From Sphingomonas sp. (GTDB taxonomy: Bacteria; Pseudomonadota; Alphaproteobacteria; Sphingomonadales; Sphingomonadaceae): a stretch of 19,643 nucleotides of DNA. The number at the start of each line of letters is the position of its first letter. Position 1 is the first letter of the stretch. This document shows positions 5,999-13,386 of this stretch, one piece after another. The notes below the pieces were generated by a model. It searched no databases and was not told the origin of the DNA. It saw nothing but the letters and a program-made list of their open reading frames with translations. The DNA is taken from the NCBI GenBank assembly GCA_025935515.1, contig JAICVC010000022.1:1-19643 (forward strand), read 5' to 3'. A program made the translations under genes and the position numbers.

Positions 5999-8521
5999 TC
6001 ACTTCTTCTTCAGCTTGGCGAGCTCGGCGAAGGCATGGCTGGGTGCGGCGCGTTGATCCTGGCGCTGGGGTCGGCGTCCGCGCCATTTCCAAGCCTCGCC
6101 GGCGCGCGTGAAGCCGATCTCGCTCATCAGCCGCGCGAGCGCCTCTTCACCGAGGCCGATCGACGTGGCCAGGTCCTGGTCGACCGGATCATCGCCGCCA
6201 GTCGAGCGGACCTTGCGCGCGTGGCTCGCAAGCCGGTCCGCAAGGTCGATGCGCAGCCAGGTCGAGCCAAGGCGCCGGTAGGCAAGGATAGCGCCGCGTG
6301 GGTCTGCATCGGCAGCGAGCGTTGCCGCTCCCGGCGGGGGGAGCGCAGGCATCGCCTGGCCCTGCTTCACCGAGGACAAAGCAGCCCGCCAATGCTGGGC
6401 CGCGGGCTTGAGCAACAGTGGCAGAAATACATCGAGCGGGCCGAGGCGCACGCCGAGCTTGTAAAGGGCCTGGCGGTCGGCCTGTTCAAGATGACCGATG
6501 GCGCCGAGCACGGCCCTGCGCGGGAGCACGCCGCCGGCGTCGGTAAGCATCGCCGCGAGCGCGCGCACACCGGGCGACGTGGCCGGATCGGAAGCCGCGG
6601 CGCCAAGCTTTTGAAGCGCCCCGAGATGCCGGGATACCTGGCAGTCGAGCCAGCGCTCGAGCCGCTCGCGCAACGCGGCGCGGGTTGGCGCGGACAGCCG
6701 GTCCAGAGGGCGAGCAGTGCGCAGCGCGGGTTCCAGCAGCGAGCGGCCCGGGGCAAGCCGGGCCAGCACATTCCCCTCCGATGCGACAGCCAGGCTGCCG
6801 CCGTCCTCGACGATGAGCTGGAACGCGTGATCTTCGGACTGAACCAGCGCCCTGGCGCGGCGGTCGAGCTCGTCGCCGAGGCGCCGCTCGGCGGCGGCGA
6901 GCAACAAGCGCTTGTCGGCGAGCCGCGCCGACGGGTCGACCCGGAACTCGAAACCGGTCAGGTGCCCGATCGGCTCTGGCCCGACGCTGACCTCGCCGTC
7001 GGCGGCGACGGTGACGGGAAGCGCGTCGGCGCCGCGGGCGCCGATGTCACGCACCAGGACCGCGGTGCGGCGGTCGACGAAGCGCTGGGTGAGGCGCTCG
7101 TGCAGCGCGTCGCTGAGCCGCGCCTCGACTTCGCGCGTCCGCTCGGCCCACTTCGCCGGGTCCATCAGCCAGTCGGAGCGGTGGGCGATATAGGCCCAGC
7201 TGCGGATCCCGGCGAGGCGGTCGGCGAGCGCCTCGATATCGCCGCTCATATTGTCGAGCCGGGTGACCTCGGCCGCGAACCATTCGTGCGGGATGTGGCC
7301 GCCCTCGCCGATGTAGCTGAACAGGCGGCGGACCATCCGCGCGTGGTGCATCGGCCCGACCTTGCGGAAGTCCGGCAGGCCGCAGACCGCCCAAAGCCGG
7401 CGCGCCTGGGCGCCGCGGCGCGAGGCGATCGCCGGGTCCTCGGCGATGAGCTTGAGCACTGCGAGGTCGATGGCTTCGGGGGCCGGGCGAAGGATCGGGT
7501 CGTCGCTTTTCGCTTCGAGGCTTTTCATCAGGCTCTGGACGTCGCTGAAGTCGAGCTCGGCGTTGCGCCAATAGAGGCTGTCGAGGGGACGAAAGCGATG
7601 ATCCTCGATGGCGTCGATCTCTGCCTCGCTGAAGCCGCCGCTGTCCTCAGTGAGGCCGAGCGTGCCGAAGGTGCCGTCCTTCTGGTGGCGGCCCGCGCGG
7701 CCAGCGATCTGCGCCATTTCCGGAATCGTCAGCCGCCGGTCGCGGCGGCCGTCGAACTTGTCGAGGCCGGCAAAGGCGACGTGGGTGACGTCCATGTTGA
7801 GGCCCATGCCGATCGCGTCGGTGGCGACGAGATAATCGACCTCGCCGCGCTGGAACATCGCGACCTGGGCGTTGCGGGTCGCCGGCGACAACGCGCCCAT
7901 CACCACCGCGGCGCCGCCCTTGAACCGGCGCAGCATCTCGGCGAGCGCGTAGACCTGCTCGGCCGAGAAGGCGACCACGGCCGAACGCGGCGGCAGGCGC
8001 GAGAGCTTGACGCTGCCGGCGTAGCGCAGGGTCGAGAAGCGCGGGCGGGTGACGATCTCTGCGCGGGGCAGAAGCTCGCGCACCATCGGCTTCAGCGTCT
8101 CCGAGCCGAGGATCAGGGTTTCCTCGCGGCCCCGGGCGCGGAGCATTCGGTCGGTGAAGACATGACCGCGCTCGGGATCGACGCCGAGCTGCGCCTCGTC
8201 GATCGCGGCGAAGGCGAAGTCGCGGTGGAACTCGCCGTCGTCGTGATGGCTGTCGCCGCCGGGCACGGGCATGCTTTCCGCGGTGCAGAGGAAGTAGCGG
8301 GCGGTGGGTGGCACGATCCGCTCTTCGCCGGTCAGAAGCGCGACCTGCTTCTCGCCCTTCATGGCGACGACCCGGTCATAGACCTCGCGCGCGAGAAGCC
8401 GCAGCGGGAAGCCGATCACGCCCGAGCTGTGGCCGCACATCCGCTCGATCGCGAGGTACGTTTTCCCCGTGTTGGTGGGCCCGAGGATCGCCCGGACCGG
8501 AGCGTCGTAACGCGGCGCCAT
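5999..8521 (-). CDS. Suv3-like superfamily 2 RNA helicase
   Basis: The product is an 840-residue ATP-dependent helicase of the Suv3/DExH type common in alphaproteobacteria. The P-loop GPTNTGKT lies at residues 14-21. Motif II reads DEAQ at 108-111 (FAAIDEAQLGVD). The second RecA domain has VDYLVATDAIGMGLNMDV and the arginine-finger motif QIAGRAGRHQKDGTFGT. The C-terminal half (about 400-840) contains helical regions and ends in a basic tail, LAKLKKK. The mitochondrial homologue unwinds RNA for degradation; the bacterial role is less defined. The ATG at 8521 was chosen; a GTG two codons upstream is equally possible, and neither has a Shine-Dalgarno. It is the first gene of the leftward group with the S4 protein and fdxA, and divergent from the M23 peptidase. 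Confidence 0.9.
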   Translation of the reverse strand: MAPRYDAPVRAILGPTNTGKTYLAIERMCGHSSGVIGFPLRLLAREVYDRVVAMKGEKQVALLTGEERIVPPTARYFLCTAESMPVPGGDSHHDDGEFHRDFAFAAIDEAQLGVDPERGHVFTDRMLRARGREETLILGSETLKPMVRELLPRAEIVTRPRFSTLRYAGSVKLSRLPPRSAVVAFSAEQVYALAEMLRRFKGGAAVVMGALSPATRNAQVAMFQRGEVDYLVATDAIGMGLNMDVTHVAFAGLDKFDGRRDRRLTIPEMAQIAGRAGRHQKDGTFGTLGLTEDSGGFSEAEIDAIEDHRFRPLDSLYWRNAELDFSDVQSLMKSLEAKSDDPILRPAPEAIDLAVLKLIAEDPAIASRRGAQARRLWAVCGLPDFRKVGPMHHARMVRRLFSYIGEGGHIPHEWFAAEVTRLDNMSGDIEALADRLAGIRSWAYIAHRSDWLMDPAKWAERTREVEARLSDALHERLTQRFVDRRTAVLVRDIGARGADALPVTVAADGEVSVGPEPIGHLTGFEFRVDPSARLADKRLLLAAAERRLGDELDRRARALVQSEDHAFQLIVEDGGSLAVASEGNVLARLAPGRSLLEPALRTARPLDRLSAPTRAALRERLERWLDCQVSRHLGALQKLGAAASDPATSPGVRALAAMLTDAGGVLPRRAVLGAIGHLEQADRQALYKLGVRLGPLDVFLPLLLKPAAQHWRAALSSVKQGQAMPALPPPGAATLAADADPRGAILAYRRLGSTWLRIDLADRLASHARKVRSTGGDDPVDQDLATSIGLGEEALARLMSEIGFTRAGEAWKWRGRRPQRQDQRAAPSHAFAELAKLKKK

Positions 8522-8570
8522 GCTCACGAATGTGGCAGCGCGCAGGCGAAGCGCAAGGTTCCAACCGATC

Positions 8571-8586
8571 TTAGGCTGGTCTTAAC
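8571..8586 (+). promoter_or_regulatory. Possible CtrA-type site upstream of the M23 peptidase
   Basis: TTAG-N7-TTAAC occurs here, one base away from the CtrA consensus TTAA-N7-TTAAC known from Caulobacter. It lies 30 bases before the peptidase ATG, in the 94-base divergent gap with the helicase. No convincing -10 box accompanies it. A match of this length arises by chance fairly often, so support is weak. Confidence 0.3.
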
Positions 8587-8615
8587 CCTGTTTGGGCGAA
8601 TTGGGACGGGTGTAC

Positions 8616-9704
8616 ATGGCACCGGTCAACGCCCATCCGCTTCGGCGGACGCTCCCTCGCGGATTGCTTGGCTTTGGGCCGAAGCCCGGCTGGAAGAGCG
8701 CGGGCGTCCTGGCCATGCTGTGCAGCGGGGTTGCCTGGGCGTCCCTCCCGCGCCTCGTTCCAGCGCCAATGGATCAGCAGCGCCAGTGGCAGGCGCTTGG
8801 CGTTGCACCGCTGACCGGCGGCGGAGTCACCGGAATGCCGATGGCGCCGACCGATGCGGTGGAGGCGGTCGATTTCGTCCCCAAGCGCGCCGCGCCGGTC
8901 GAAGCTCCCCCTGCCGGACCGAGGCGTGTGGCGGCGGCCGCAGGTCCGCTGCGGATCCGCGGCCGGGTCGGCGACGGGCTTTACTGGTCGCTCCGGGCGG
9001 CTGGCGCCAGCCCGCAGGTGGCGGCGCAATATCTGGCCGCGCTGGCGACCGAGATCGACGTCGGAGCGGTCGGGCCTCAGGATGGTTTCGACATGGTGCT
9101 CGGGGCGAACCGCGAGCTGCTCTACGCCGGCCTCGACCGCGTCGCCGACAACGACCTGCAGCTGGTCAAATGGACCGCCGGCGGCCGCAGCGCATGGATC
9201 GACGCGGCCAATGCGGCGCGGCCCGCGCCGGTCGCCGACGGCATGGCCTGGCCGGTCGCGGGGCACATCACCTCTTATTTCGGCTACCGCTATCACCCGA
9301 TCCTGCACTTCAGCCGCTTTCACGCGGGGGTGGACTTCGGCGCCAGCTGGGGCAGCCCGATCGTCGCCGCTGCCGATGGGCAGGTCGCGGCAGCAGGCTG
9401 GGCAGGCGGCTATGGGCGCCAGGTCCGGATCTGGCACGGCGGCGGCCTGACCACGACCTACAGCCACATGAGCGAGATCGCGGCCGCGCCGGGCAGCTTC
9501 GTCCGCCGCGGCCAGCTGATCGGCTATGTCGGCTCGTCCGGCCTCTCGACCGGTCCGCACCTCCATTACGAGGTGCTGAAGGACGGAACTCCGGTGAACC
9601 CGCTGGCCGTCCGTTTCGCCAGCGCGCCGGTGGTCGATACGCACCTCGCCGACGCGGTGAAGGCGCGCCTCAAGGCGCTGCTCAGCGTAGGGGTGAAAGG
9701 TTAG
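8616..9704 (+). CDS. M23 family (LytM-type) metallopeptidase, membrane-anchored
   Basis: The product is a 362-residue predicted peptidoglycan endopeptidase or its activator. After a basic N-terminus, a hydrophobic segment (AGVLAMLCSGVAWASL, about residues 29-44) acts as signal anchor. A periplasmic domain of about 150 residues follows, then a C-terminal M23 domain starting near WPVAGHITSYFGYRYHP. Zinc-ligand motifs are intact: HAGVD at 236-240 and HLH at 315-317, with SHMSEI between them supplying the second catalytic-type histidine. An active zinc enzyme is therefore expected, not a degenerate EnvC/NlpD-type activator. The ATG at 8616 is preferred over an in-frame TTG at 8592, with GGACGGG five bases upstream. 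It is transcribed away from the helicase and converges on a small membrane protein gene. Confidence 0.92.
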   Translation: MAPVNAHPLRRTLPRGLLGFGPKPGWKSAGVLAMLCSGVAWASLPRLVPAPMDQQRQWQALGVAPLTGGGVTGMPMAPTDAVEAVDFVPKRAAPVEAPPAGPRRVAAAAGPLRIRGRVGDGLYWSLRAAGASPQVAAQYLAALATEIDVGAVGPQDGFDMVLGANRELLYAGLDRVADNDLQLVKWTAGGRSAWIDAANAARPAPVADGMAWPVAGHITSYFGYRYHPILHFSRFHAGVDFGASWGSPIVAAADGQVAAAGWAGGYGRQVRIWHGGGLTTTYSHMSEIAAAPGSFVRRGQLIGYVGSSGLSTGPHLHYEVLKDGTPVNPLAVRFASAPVVDTHLADAVKARLKALLSVGVKG

Positions 9705-9708
9705 CTGG

Positions 9709-9879
9709 CTAGCGGCGCCTATTCGCGGCTTTTACGACGGCTATTGTCAGACAGTATGCAACGCTCGCCAAAAGCGTGATTACGCCCGCCATTCTCATGA
9801 GCGGCGCAAAAAATAGTATTATTCCGAGGCAGAATAGCCCGATAGCGAACAGGTCTGGAACGAGGAGCTTCGGGCTCAC
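9709..9879 (-). CDS. Small two-helix membrane protein, unknown function
   Basis: The possible product is 56 residues, starting at GTG. Two hydrophobic segments, LLVPDLFAIGLFCLGIILFF (5-24) and MAGVITLLASVAYCLTIAVV (30-49), are separated by a short APLMR turn and followed by a basic KAANRRR tail, the composition expected of a real inner-membrane hairpin. The stretch is visibly richer in A+T than its neighbours. The start is uncertain: there is no Shine-Dalgarno, and the open frame extends upstream as a shadow of the herA-type gene. It lies 14 bases downstream of that gene's stop on the same strand. I do not recognise a family. Confidence 0.45.
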   Translation of the reverse strand: MSPKLLVPDLFAIGLFCLGIILFFAPLMRMAGVITLLASVAYCLTIAVVKAANRRR

Positions 9880-9893
9880 TCGTCGACTGTATC

Positions 9894-11591
9894 TTACCGG
9901 CCGTGGCCCCGCCAGCGCTTGATGGTGCGCGAAATGATCCCTTCTTCGTCGCCGGTTTCGCGCCATAGCTGGGCGAAGCTCGGATCGGAGGAGGCCGGGC
10001 GCTTCTCGGGCTCGAGGTCGTCGAAGCGGACCCGGATGGGGATCGCGACGCCTTCGCCACAGACGATGCATTCGCGGTTGCGGAGCGCGGGGATCGCGTC
10101 GAGGAAGCCGCGCGCGCCCTCCGGCATCGCGGCCCGAACGCAGGCCTGGTCGCGGTCGTTGTTGAGGCGCATCGAGATGATCGTGCCGCACTGCGACAGC
10201 ACGCCCTCGGCCAGGTCGGACGGGCGCTGGGTAATCAGGCCAAGGCTGACGCCGTACTTGCGGCCTTCCTTGGCGATGCGCTCGAGGATTCGGCGGACGG
10301 CCTGGCCGTTCTCCGCAGTCTCGTCCTTGGGCACGTAGCGGTGCGCCTCTTCGCAGACGAGGAGCAGCGGGCGCTGCGCCTCCGTCCGCGACCAGATCGC
10401 ATAATCGAATACCATGCGCGCGAGCACCGACACCACGACGGAGGTGATTTCGGACGGAACGCCGGAGACGTCGACGATCGAGATCGGGCGGCCCTGGCTC
10501 GGTAGGCGGAACAGCCGTGCAACGAAGCTGGCCATCGAGTCCGACACCAGCATTCCCGAGAACATGAAGGTGTAGCGCGGATCGGCGCGAAGCTCCTCGA
10601 GCTTGGTCTTGAGGCGCTGGAACGGCAGCGTATCGCCGGCCCGGTCGAGCTTGCCCATCTCGTTGACCAGGATCCCGTGCAGGTCGGTCAGCAAATAGGG
10701 GATCGGGCTGTCGACGGTGACCTTGCCATACTGGCTCATGTCCTTGCCCTTGGTGCGGGCGGCGAGCAGGATTTTCGCAAGGATGTCAGCGTCGCGCTGG
10801 CGCTCCGCGCCATGGGTCGTCAGGAGCACTTCGCAATGCTCCTCGAAGTTCATCAGCCAGTAGGGGAGCTGGAGGTTGTCGACGTTGAACAGCTCGCCGC
10901 AACCCTTGAACGCGGCGGAATATTCGCCGTGCGGGTCGATCATCACGATGTGACCCTCGGGGCTCAGCTGCGAAATCCGGTGCAGTATCAGCGAGACGCT
11001 GGTCGACTTGCCGGTACCGGTCGATCCGAGGACCGCGAAATGCTTGCCGAGCATCGGGTCGACGTACAGCGCGCCGCGGATGTCGTCGGTCGGATAGACC
11101 GTGCCGATCTCGATGTGCGGCTCGTCGCTGGCGGCGAAGATCGCGCGCATGTCGTCGGTGCTGACGGCGGAAACTTCGGCGCCCGGGATCGGGTAGCGAG
11201 TCACGCCGCGGCGGAAATTGTTCATCAGGCCGGCGGAATCACGCGTCCCTTCCCCGAGGAAGTCGACGTGCGCGATCAGTTCACCTGCATCACCTGCCCG
11301 TAGGGTCCGGACGTTGGCGATCAGCCAGCTGTTGCCGACGGCGGTCTTGACCTGGCTGCCGACCTGGCCGGACATGGAGATCGACGGATCGGAATGCGAC
11401 TGCAGCGCGGTAACGGCGGCGGCATCGAGGCGGATCTGCGAGCCGGAACCGGCGATCTCGACGACCTGGCCGATGACCATCGGCGCCGCCGCGGTCGCCT
11501 TGACCGGCGCTGCCGGCGCCTCTCCCTCGGAGCTGAAGCTGCTGACCTCGTTGAGGAAATCGCGCAGATCGGCCTTTGGCTGCTCTTCCAT
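9894..11591 (-). CDS. HerA-type ATP-binding protein (HAS-barrel plus FtsK/HerA ATPase)
   Basis: The product is a 565-residue hexameric-translocase-type ATPase. Residues up to about 150 fit a HAS-barrel (VIGQVVEIAGSGSQIRLD). The ATPase core has Walker A GSTGTGKST at about 189-197 and Walker B LLLVCEEAH ending near 417, followed by RRILERIAKEGRKYGVSLGL and the sensor-like ITQRPSDL. HerA in archaea pumps DNA together with the nuclease NurA; no NurA, Sir2 or other defence partner is encoded nearby, so the bacterial role here is undefined. The chosen ATG at 11591 has GGGAG eleven bases upstream; an in-frame GTG at 11609 would add six residues. It is transcribed leftward, followed by the small membrane protein. 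Confidence 0.88.
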   Translation of the reverse strand: MEEQPKADLRDFLNEVSSFSSEGEAPAAPVKATAAAPMVIGQVVEIAGSGSQIRLDAAAVTALQSHSDPSISMSGQVGSQVKTAVGNSWLIANVRTLRAGDAGELIAHVDFLGEGTRDSAGLMNNFRRGVTRYPIPGAEVSAVSTDDMRAIFAASDEPHIEIGTVYPTDDIRGALYVDPMLGKHFAVLGSTGTGKSTSVSLILHRISQLSPEGHIVMIDPHGEYSAAFKGCGELFNVDNLQLPYWLMNFEEHCEVLLTTHGAERQRDADILAKILLAARTKGKDMSQYGKVTVDSPIPYLLTDLHGILVNEMGKLDRAGDTLPFQRLKTKLEELRADPRYTFMFSGMLVSDSMASFVARLFRLPSQGRPISIVDVSGVPSEITSVVVSVLARMVFDYAIWSRTEAQRPLLLVCEEAHRYVPKDETAENGQAVRRILERIAKEGRKYGVSLGLITQRPSDLAEGVLSQCGTIISMRLNNDRDQACVRAAMPEGARGFLDAIPALRNRECIVCGEGVAIPIRVRFDDLEPEKRPASSDPSFAQLWRETGDEEGIISRTIKRWRGHGR

Positions 11592-11638
11592 ATACTCGAC
11601 TACTCCCACTCGCGTTTGCGGCGGGCATAGCCAAAAGC

Positions 11639-11652
11639 AGTTAAGATTAACT
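11639..11652. repeat. 14-base perfect palindrome upstream of the herA-type gene
   Basis: AGTTAAGATTAACT reads as AGTTAA-GA-TTAACT, about 30 bases upstream of the first possible herA-type start codon and inside the 55-base gap after the TIGR02186-type gene. It is A+T-rich in an otherwise G+C-rich setting and could be an operator. No regulator is implied by its neighbours. Confidence 0.35.
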
Positions 11653-11664
11653 TGAGGACATCGC

Positions 11665-12432
11665 TTAGAATCGGCGCCTGAACGCCGCTGCGGCGGCCCA
11701 GCCGAGGAACAGCGACAGCGCCACGCAGGTCAGGCCGTAGAGGAAGCGATGGCGGCGCGCGGCAAGCGCGACGTAGCGTTCGAAGCCCGACTTATCGATC
11801 TGGATGTCGCGGGTCGCCGCCGCGATCACCTTGTGACGATCAATGAGGAAGGTTTCGGCGGTATAGGTCCCGACTGGCACCTGGCTGGGGATGGTGATCA
11901 CCGCCCGGTAAAGAACGCCGCCATTGATCTCGACGCCGTGCGGATATTCCGAATAGAGGCGATGACGGCTCCGGAGGTCGAGCAGCCCCGCTTCGAACCG
12001 CCGCTCCTTCTCGGGAAGCGCGCCGCCGCCGGGCGAAAGCTGGAGGTTGTGCAGGCCCAGCTCGTAGATCGCCGCGGTCCGTTCATCGAGCAGGTCGGCG
12101 ATCGGCCGCGACGACGCCACCGCGTAGAAGGACGGCGCCGAGCGGAAGCGGTTGGAATCCGCGTTCATCCAGATGCCCGCGATCCTGATCTTTTCGCGCA
12201 CCAGGATCGGCTGGACCGGGCCGCGCAGGACGACCGCGATATCGACCTGATGGTCGGGCGGCCGCCCGCCGGGATAGACGACGGCGCCGAACAGCAGCAG
12301 CTGGGCGCCGCTGAAGCTGTAGCGGATCTGGACTTCCCGCGCCGAAATGTCGGGTACCAGCACCGGCTTGTCGGCGCCGATCAGCAGCGGTGCGACCAGC
12401 GCAATCAGCAGAGGCGAAATCCGTGGCTTCAC
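11665..12432 (-). CDS. TIGR02186-type periplasmic/membrane protein linked to the TauE transporter
   Basis: The product is a 255-residue protein starting at GTG. An N-terminal signal or anchor (PRISPLLIALVAPLLIGADK, residues 3-22) leads into a beta-rich periplasmic domain with QIRYSFSGAQLLLFGAV and VDIAVVLRGP. A C-terminal membrane segment, FLYGLTCVALSLFLGWAAAAAF (about 230-251), is followed by a basic tail. Overall it matches the conserved hypothetical family that accompanies TauE/SafE-type permeases in alphaproteobacteria (recalled, not searched). The start is fixed by a 4-base GTGA overlap with the permease stop, giving translational coupling and implying an accessory subunit. The biochemical role is unknown. 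A longer open frame upstream of the GTG is a shadow of the permease gene. Confidence 0.8.
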   Translation of the reverse strand: MKPRISPLLIALVAPLLIGADKPVLVPDISAREVQIRYSFSGAQLLLFGAVVYPGGRPPDHQVDIAVVLRGPVQPILVREKIRIAGIWMNADSNRFRSAPSFYAVASSRPIADLLDERTAAIYELGLHNLQLSPGGGALPEKERRFEAGLLDLRSRHRLYSEYPHGVEINGGVLYRAVITIPSQVPVGTYTAETFLIDRHKVIAAATRDIQIDKSGFERYVALAARRHRFLYGLTCVALSLFLGWAAAAAFRRRF

Positions 12433-13340
12433 AGATATTCGATCGAGAAAATCTCGTCCGGACGCCAGAACAGGCCGAGGAACATGCGCAGCCCGACGAG
12501 CAGGATGATCACCGCGAGCGCGAGCCGGAGCAGGTCCGGCTTGAGGCGGGTGGTCAGCACCGCGCCATATTGAGCGCCGATCACGCCGCCGACGAGAAGC
12601 AAAGCGGCGAGGACGACGTCGACCGCCCGGGTGGTGATTGCATGGACCATCGTCGTCCCGGCGGTCACCGCGAGGATCATCACCAGACTGGTGCCGATCA
12701 CGATGCGCGCGGGCATGCCGAGCAAATAGATCATCGCGGGAACCAGGATGAACCCGCCGCCGATCCCGAGGAACACCGTCAGTGTTCCGGCGACGAAGCC
12801 GAGCGCGAGCGGCGCGACTGGCGAGATGTACAGCCCCGAGCCGTGGAACCGCCAACGGTAGGGCAGCGAGGAGACCCAGCGGTGACGCCGCTGCTGCGGC
12901 GTTTCCGGCTGCTCGACCTTCAAAAAGCCCAGCGATTTGAGGCTGTCGAGCAGCATCAGCGCGCCGATCCAGCCGAGGATCAGCACGTAGAGCAGGCCGA
13001 TGACGACATCGATCTGGCCGCTCGATTGCAAAAGCCGGAACAGCACGGCGCCGATTACCGAGCCGAACAGCCCGCCGGCGATCATCACCCCGGCCATCTT
13101 CAGGTCGACTCCGCCGCGGCGCATGTGGACCATCGCGCCCGAGACGCTGGCGCCGGTGATCTGCGTCGCGGCGCTTGCCACCGCGACGGTCGGCGGAATG
13201 CCGTAGAAGATCAGCAGCGGAGTCGTCAGGAACCCGCCGCCAACCCCGAACATGCCCGACAGGAGGCCGACCAGGAAGCCGAGCACGACGATGAACAAGG
13301 CGTTGACCGACTGGCCGGCAATCGGGAGATAGATGTCCAT
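12429..13340 (-). CDS. TauE/SafE (TSUP) family sulfite/anion exporter
   Basis: The product is a 303-residue polytopic inner-membrane protein. The family's two internally repeated halves are visible, each marked by a glycine-rich loop: GMFGVGGGFLTTPLLI (about 29-44) and FLGIGGGFILVPAMIYLLG in the second half. Hydrophilic residues around 140-165 (VEQPETPQQRRHRW) form the central cytoplasmic loop. I count roughly eight membrane segments. TSUP members move sulfite, sulfoacetate and other small anions. Sulfate-activation genes occur about 8 kb away, but nothing ties the two together. The ATG at 13340 has no strong Shine-Dalgarno. The stop overlaps the start of the TIGR02186-type gene by four bases, and the two should be co-translated. 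Confidence 0.92.
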   Translation of the reverse strand: MDIYLPIAGQSVNALFIVVLGFLVGLLSGMFGVGGGFLTTPLLIFYGIPPTVAVASAATQITGASVSGAMVHMRRGGVDLKMAGVMIAGGLFGSVIGAVLFRLLQSSGQIDVVIGLLYVLILGWIGALMLLDSLKSLGFLKVEQPETPQQRRHRWVSSLPYRWRFHGSGLYISPVAPLALGFVAGTLTVFLGIGGGFILVPAMIYLLGMPARIVIGTSLVMILAVTAGTTMVHAITTRAVDVVLAALLLVGGVIGAQYGAVLTTRLKPDLLRLALAVIILLVGLRMFLGLFWRPDEIFSIEYL

Positions 13341-13386
13341 CGCCGCAACGGACTAGCCGCAAACAGCGGCGCGGGCCAAGCGGAGG

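Noticed and set aside
5895..6092. Small minus-strand ORF reading through the palindrome (with RHAELVSASM)
   Set aside because: This is translation of the repeat and of the helicase 3' end in the wrong frame. Such peptides are a common annotation artefact of these repeats.
6035..9712. 1225-codon plus-strand open frame
   Set aside because: It is antisense to the helicase and out of frame with the M23 peptidase, both well-supported genes; its composition is the usual shadow pattern.
11641..11651. CtrA site in TTAAGATTAAC
   Set aside because: The half-sites are separated by two bases, not the seven required.
9894..13340. A HerA-based antiphage defence island
   Set aside because: No Sir2, DUF4297, nuclease or other effector is adjacent, and the neighbours are a transporter pair and a tiny membrane protein.
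11665..13362. 565-codon version of the TIGR02186-type gene
   Set aside because: The upstream two-thirds is the TauE gene in another frame; the real start is the GTG in the 4-base overlap at 12432.
13356..13370. GCCGC-AAACA-GCGGC hairpin upstream of the TauE gene as a terminator
   Set aside because: The stem is only five bases, there is no T-run in either direction, and such stems are common at this G+C content.
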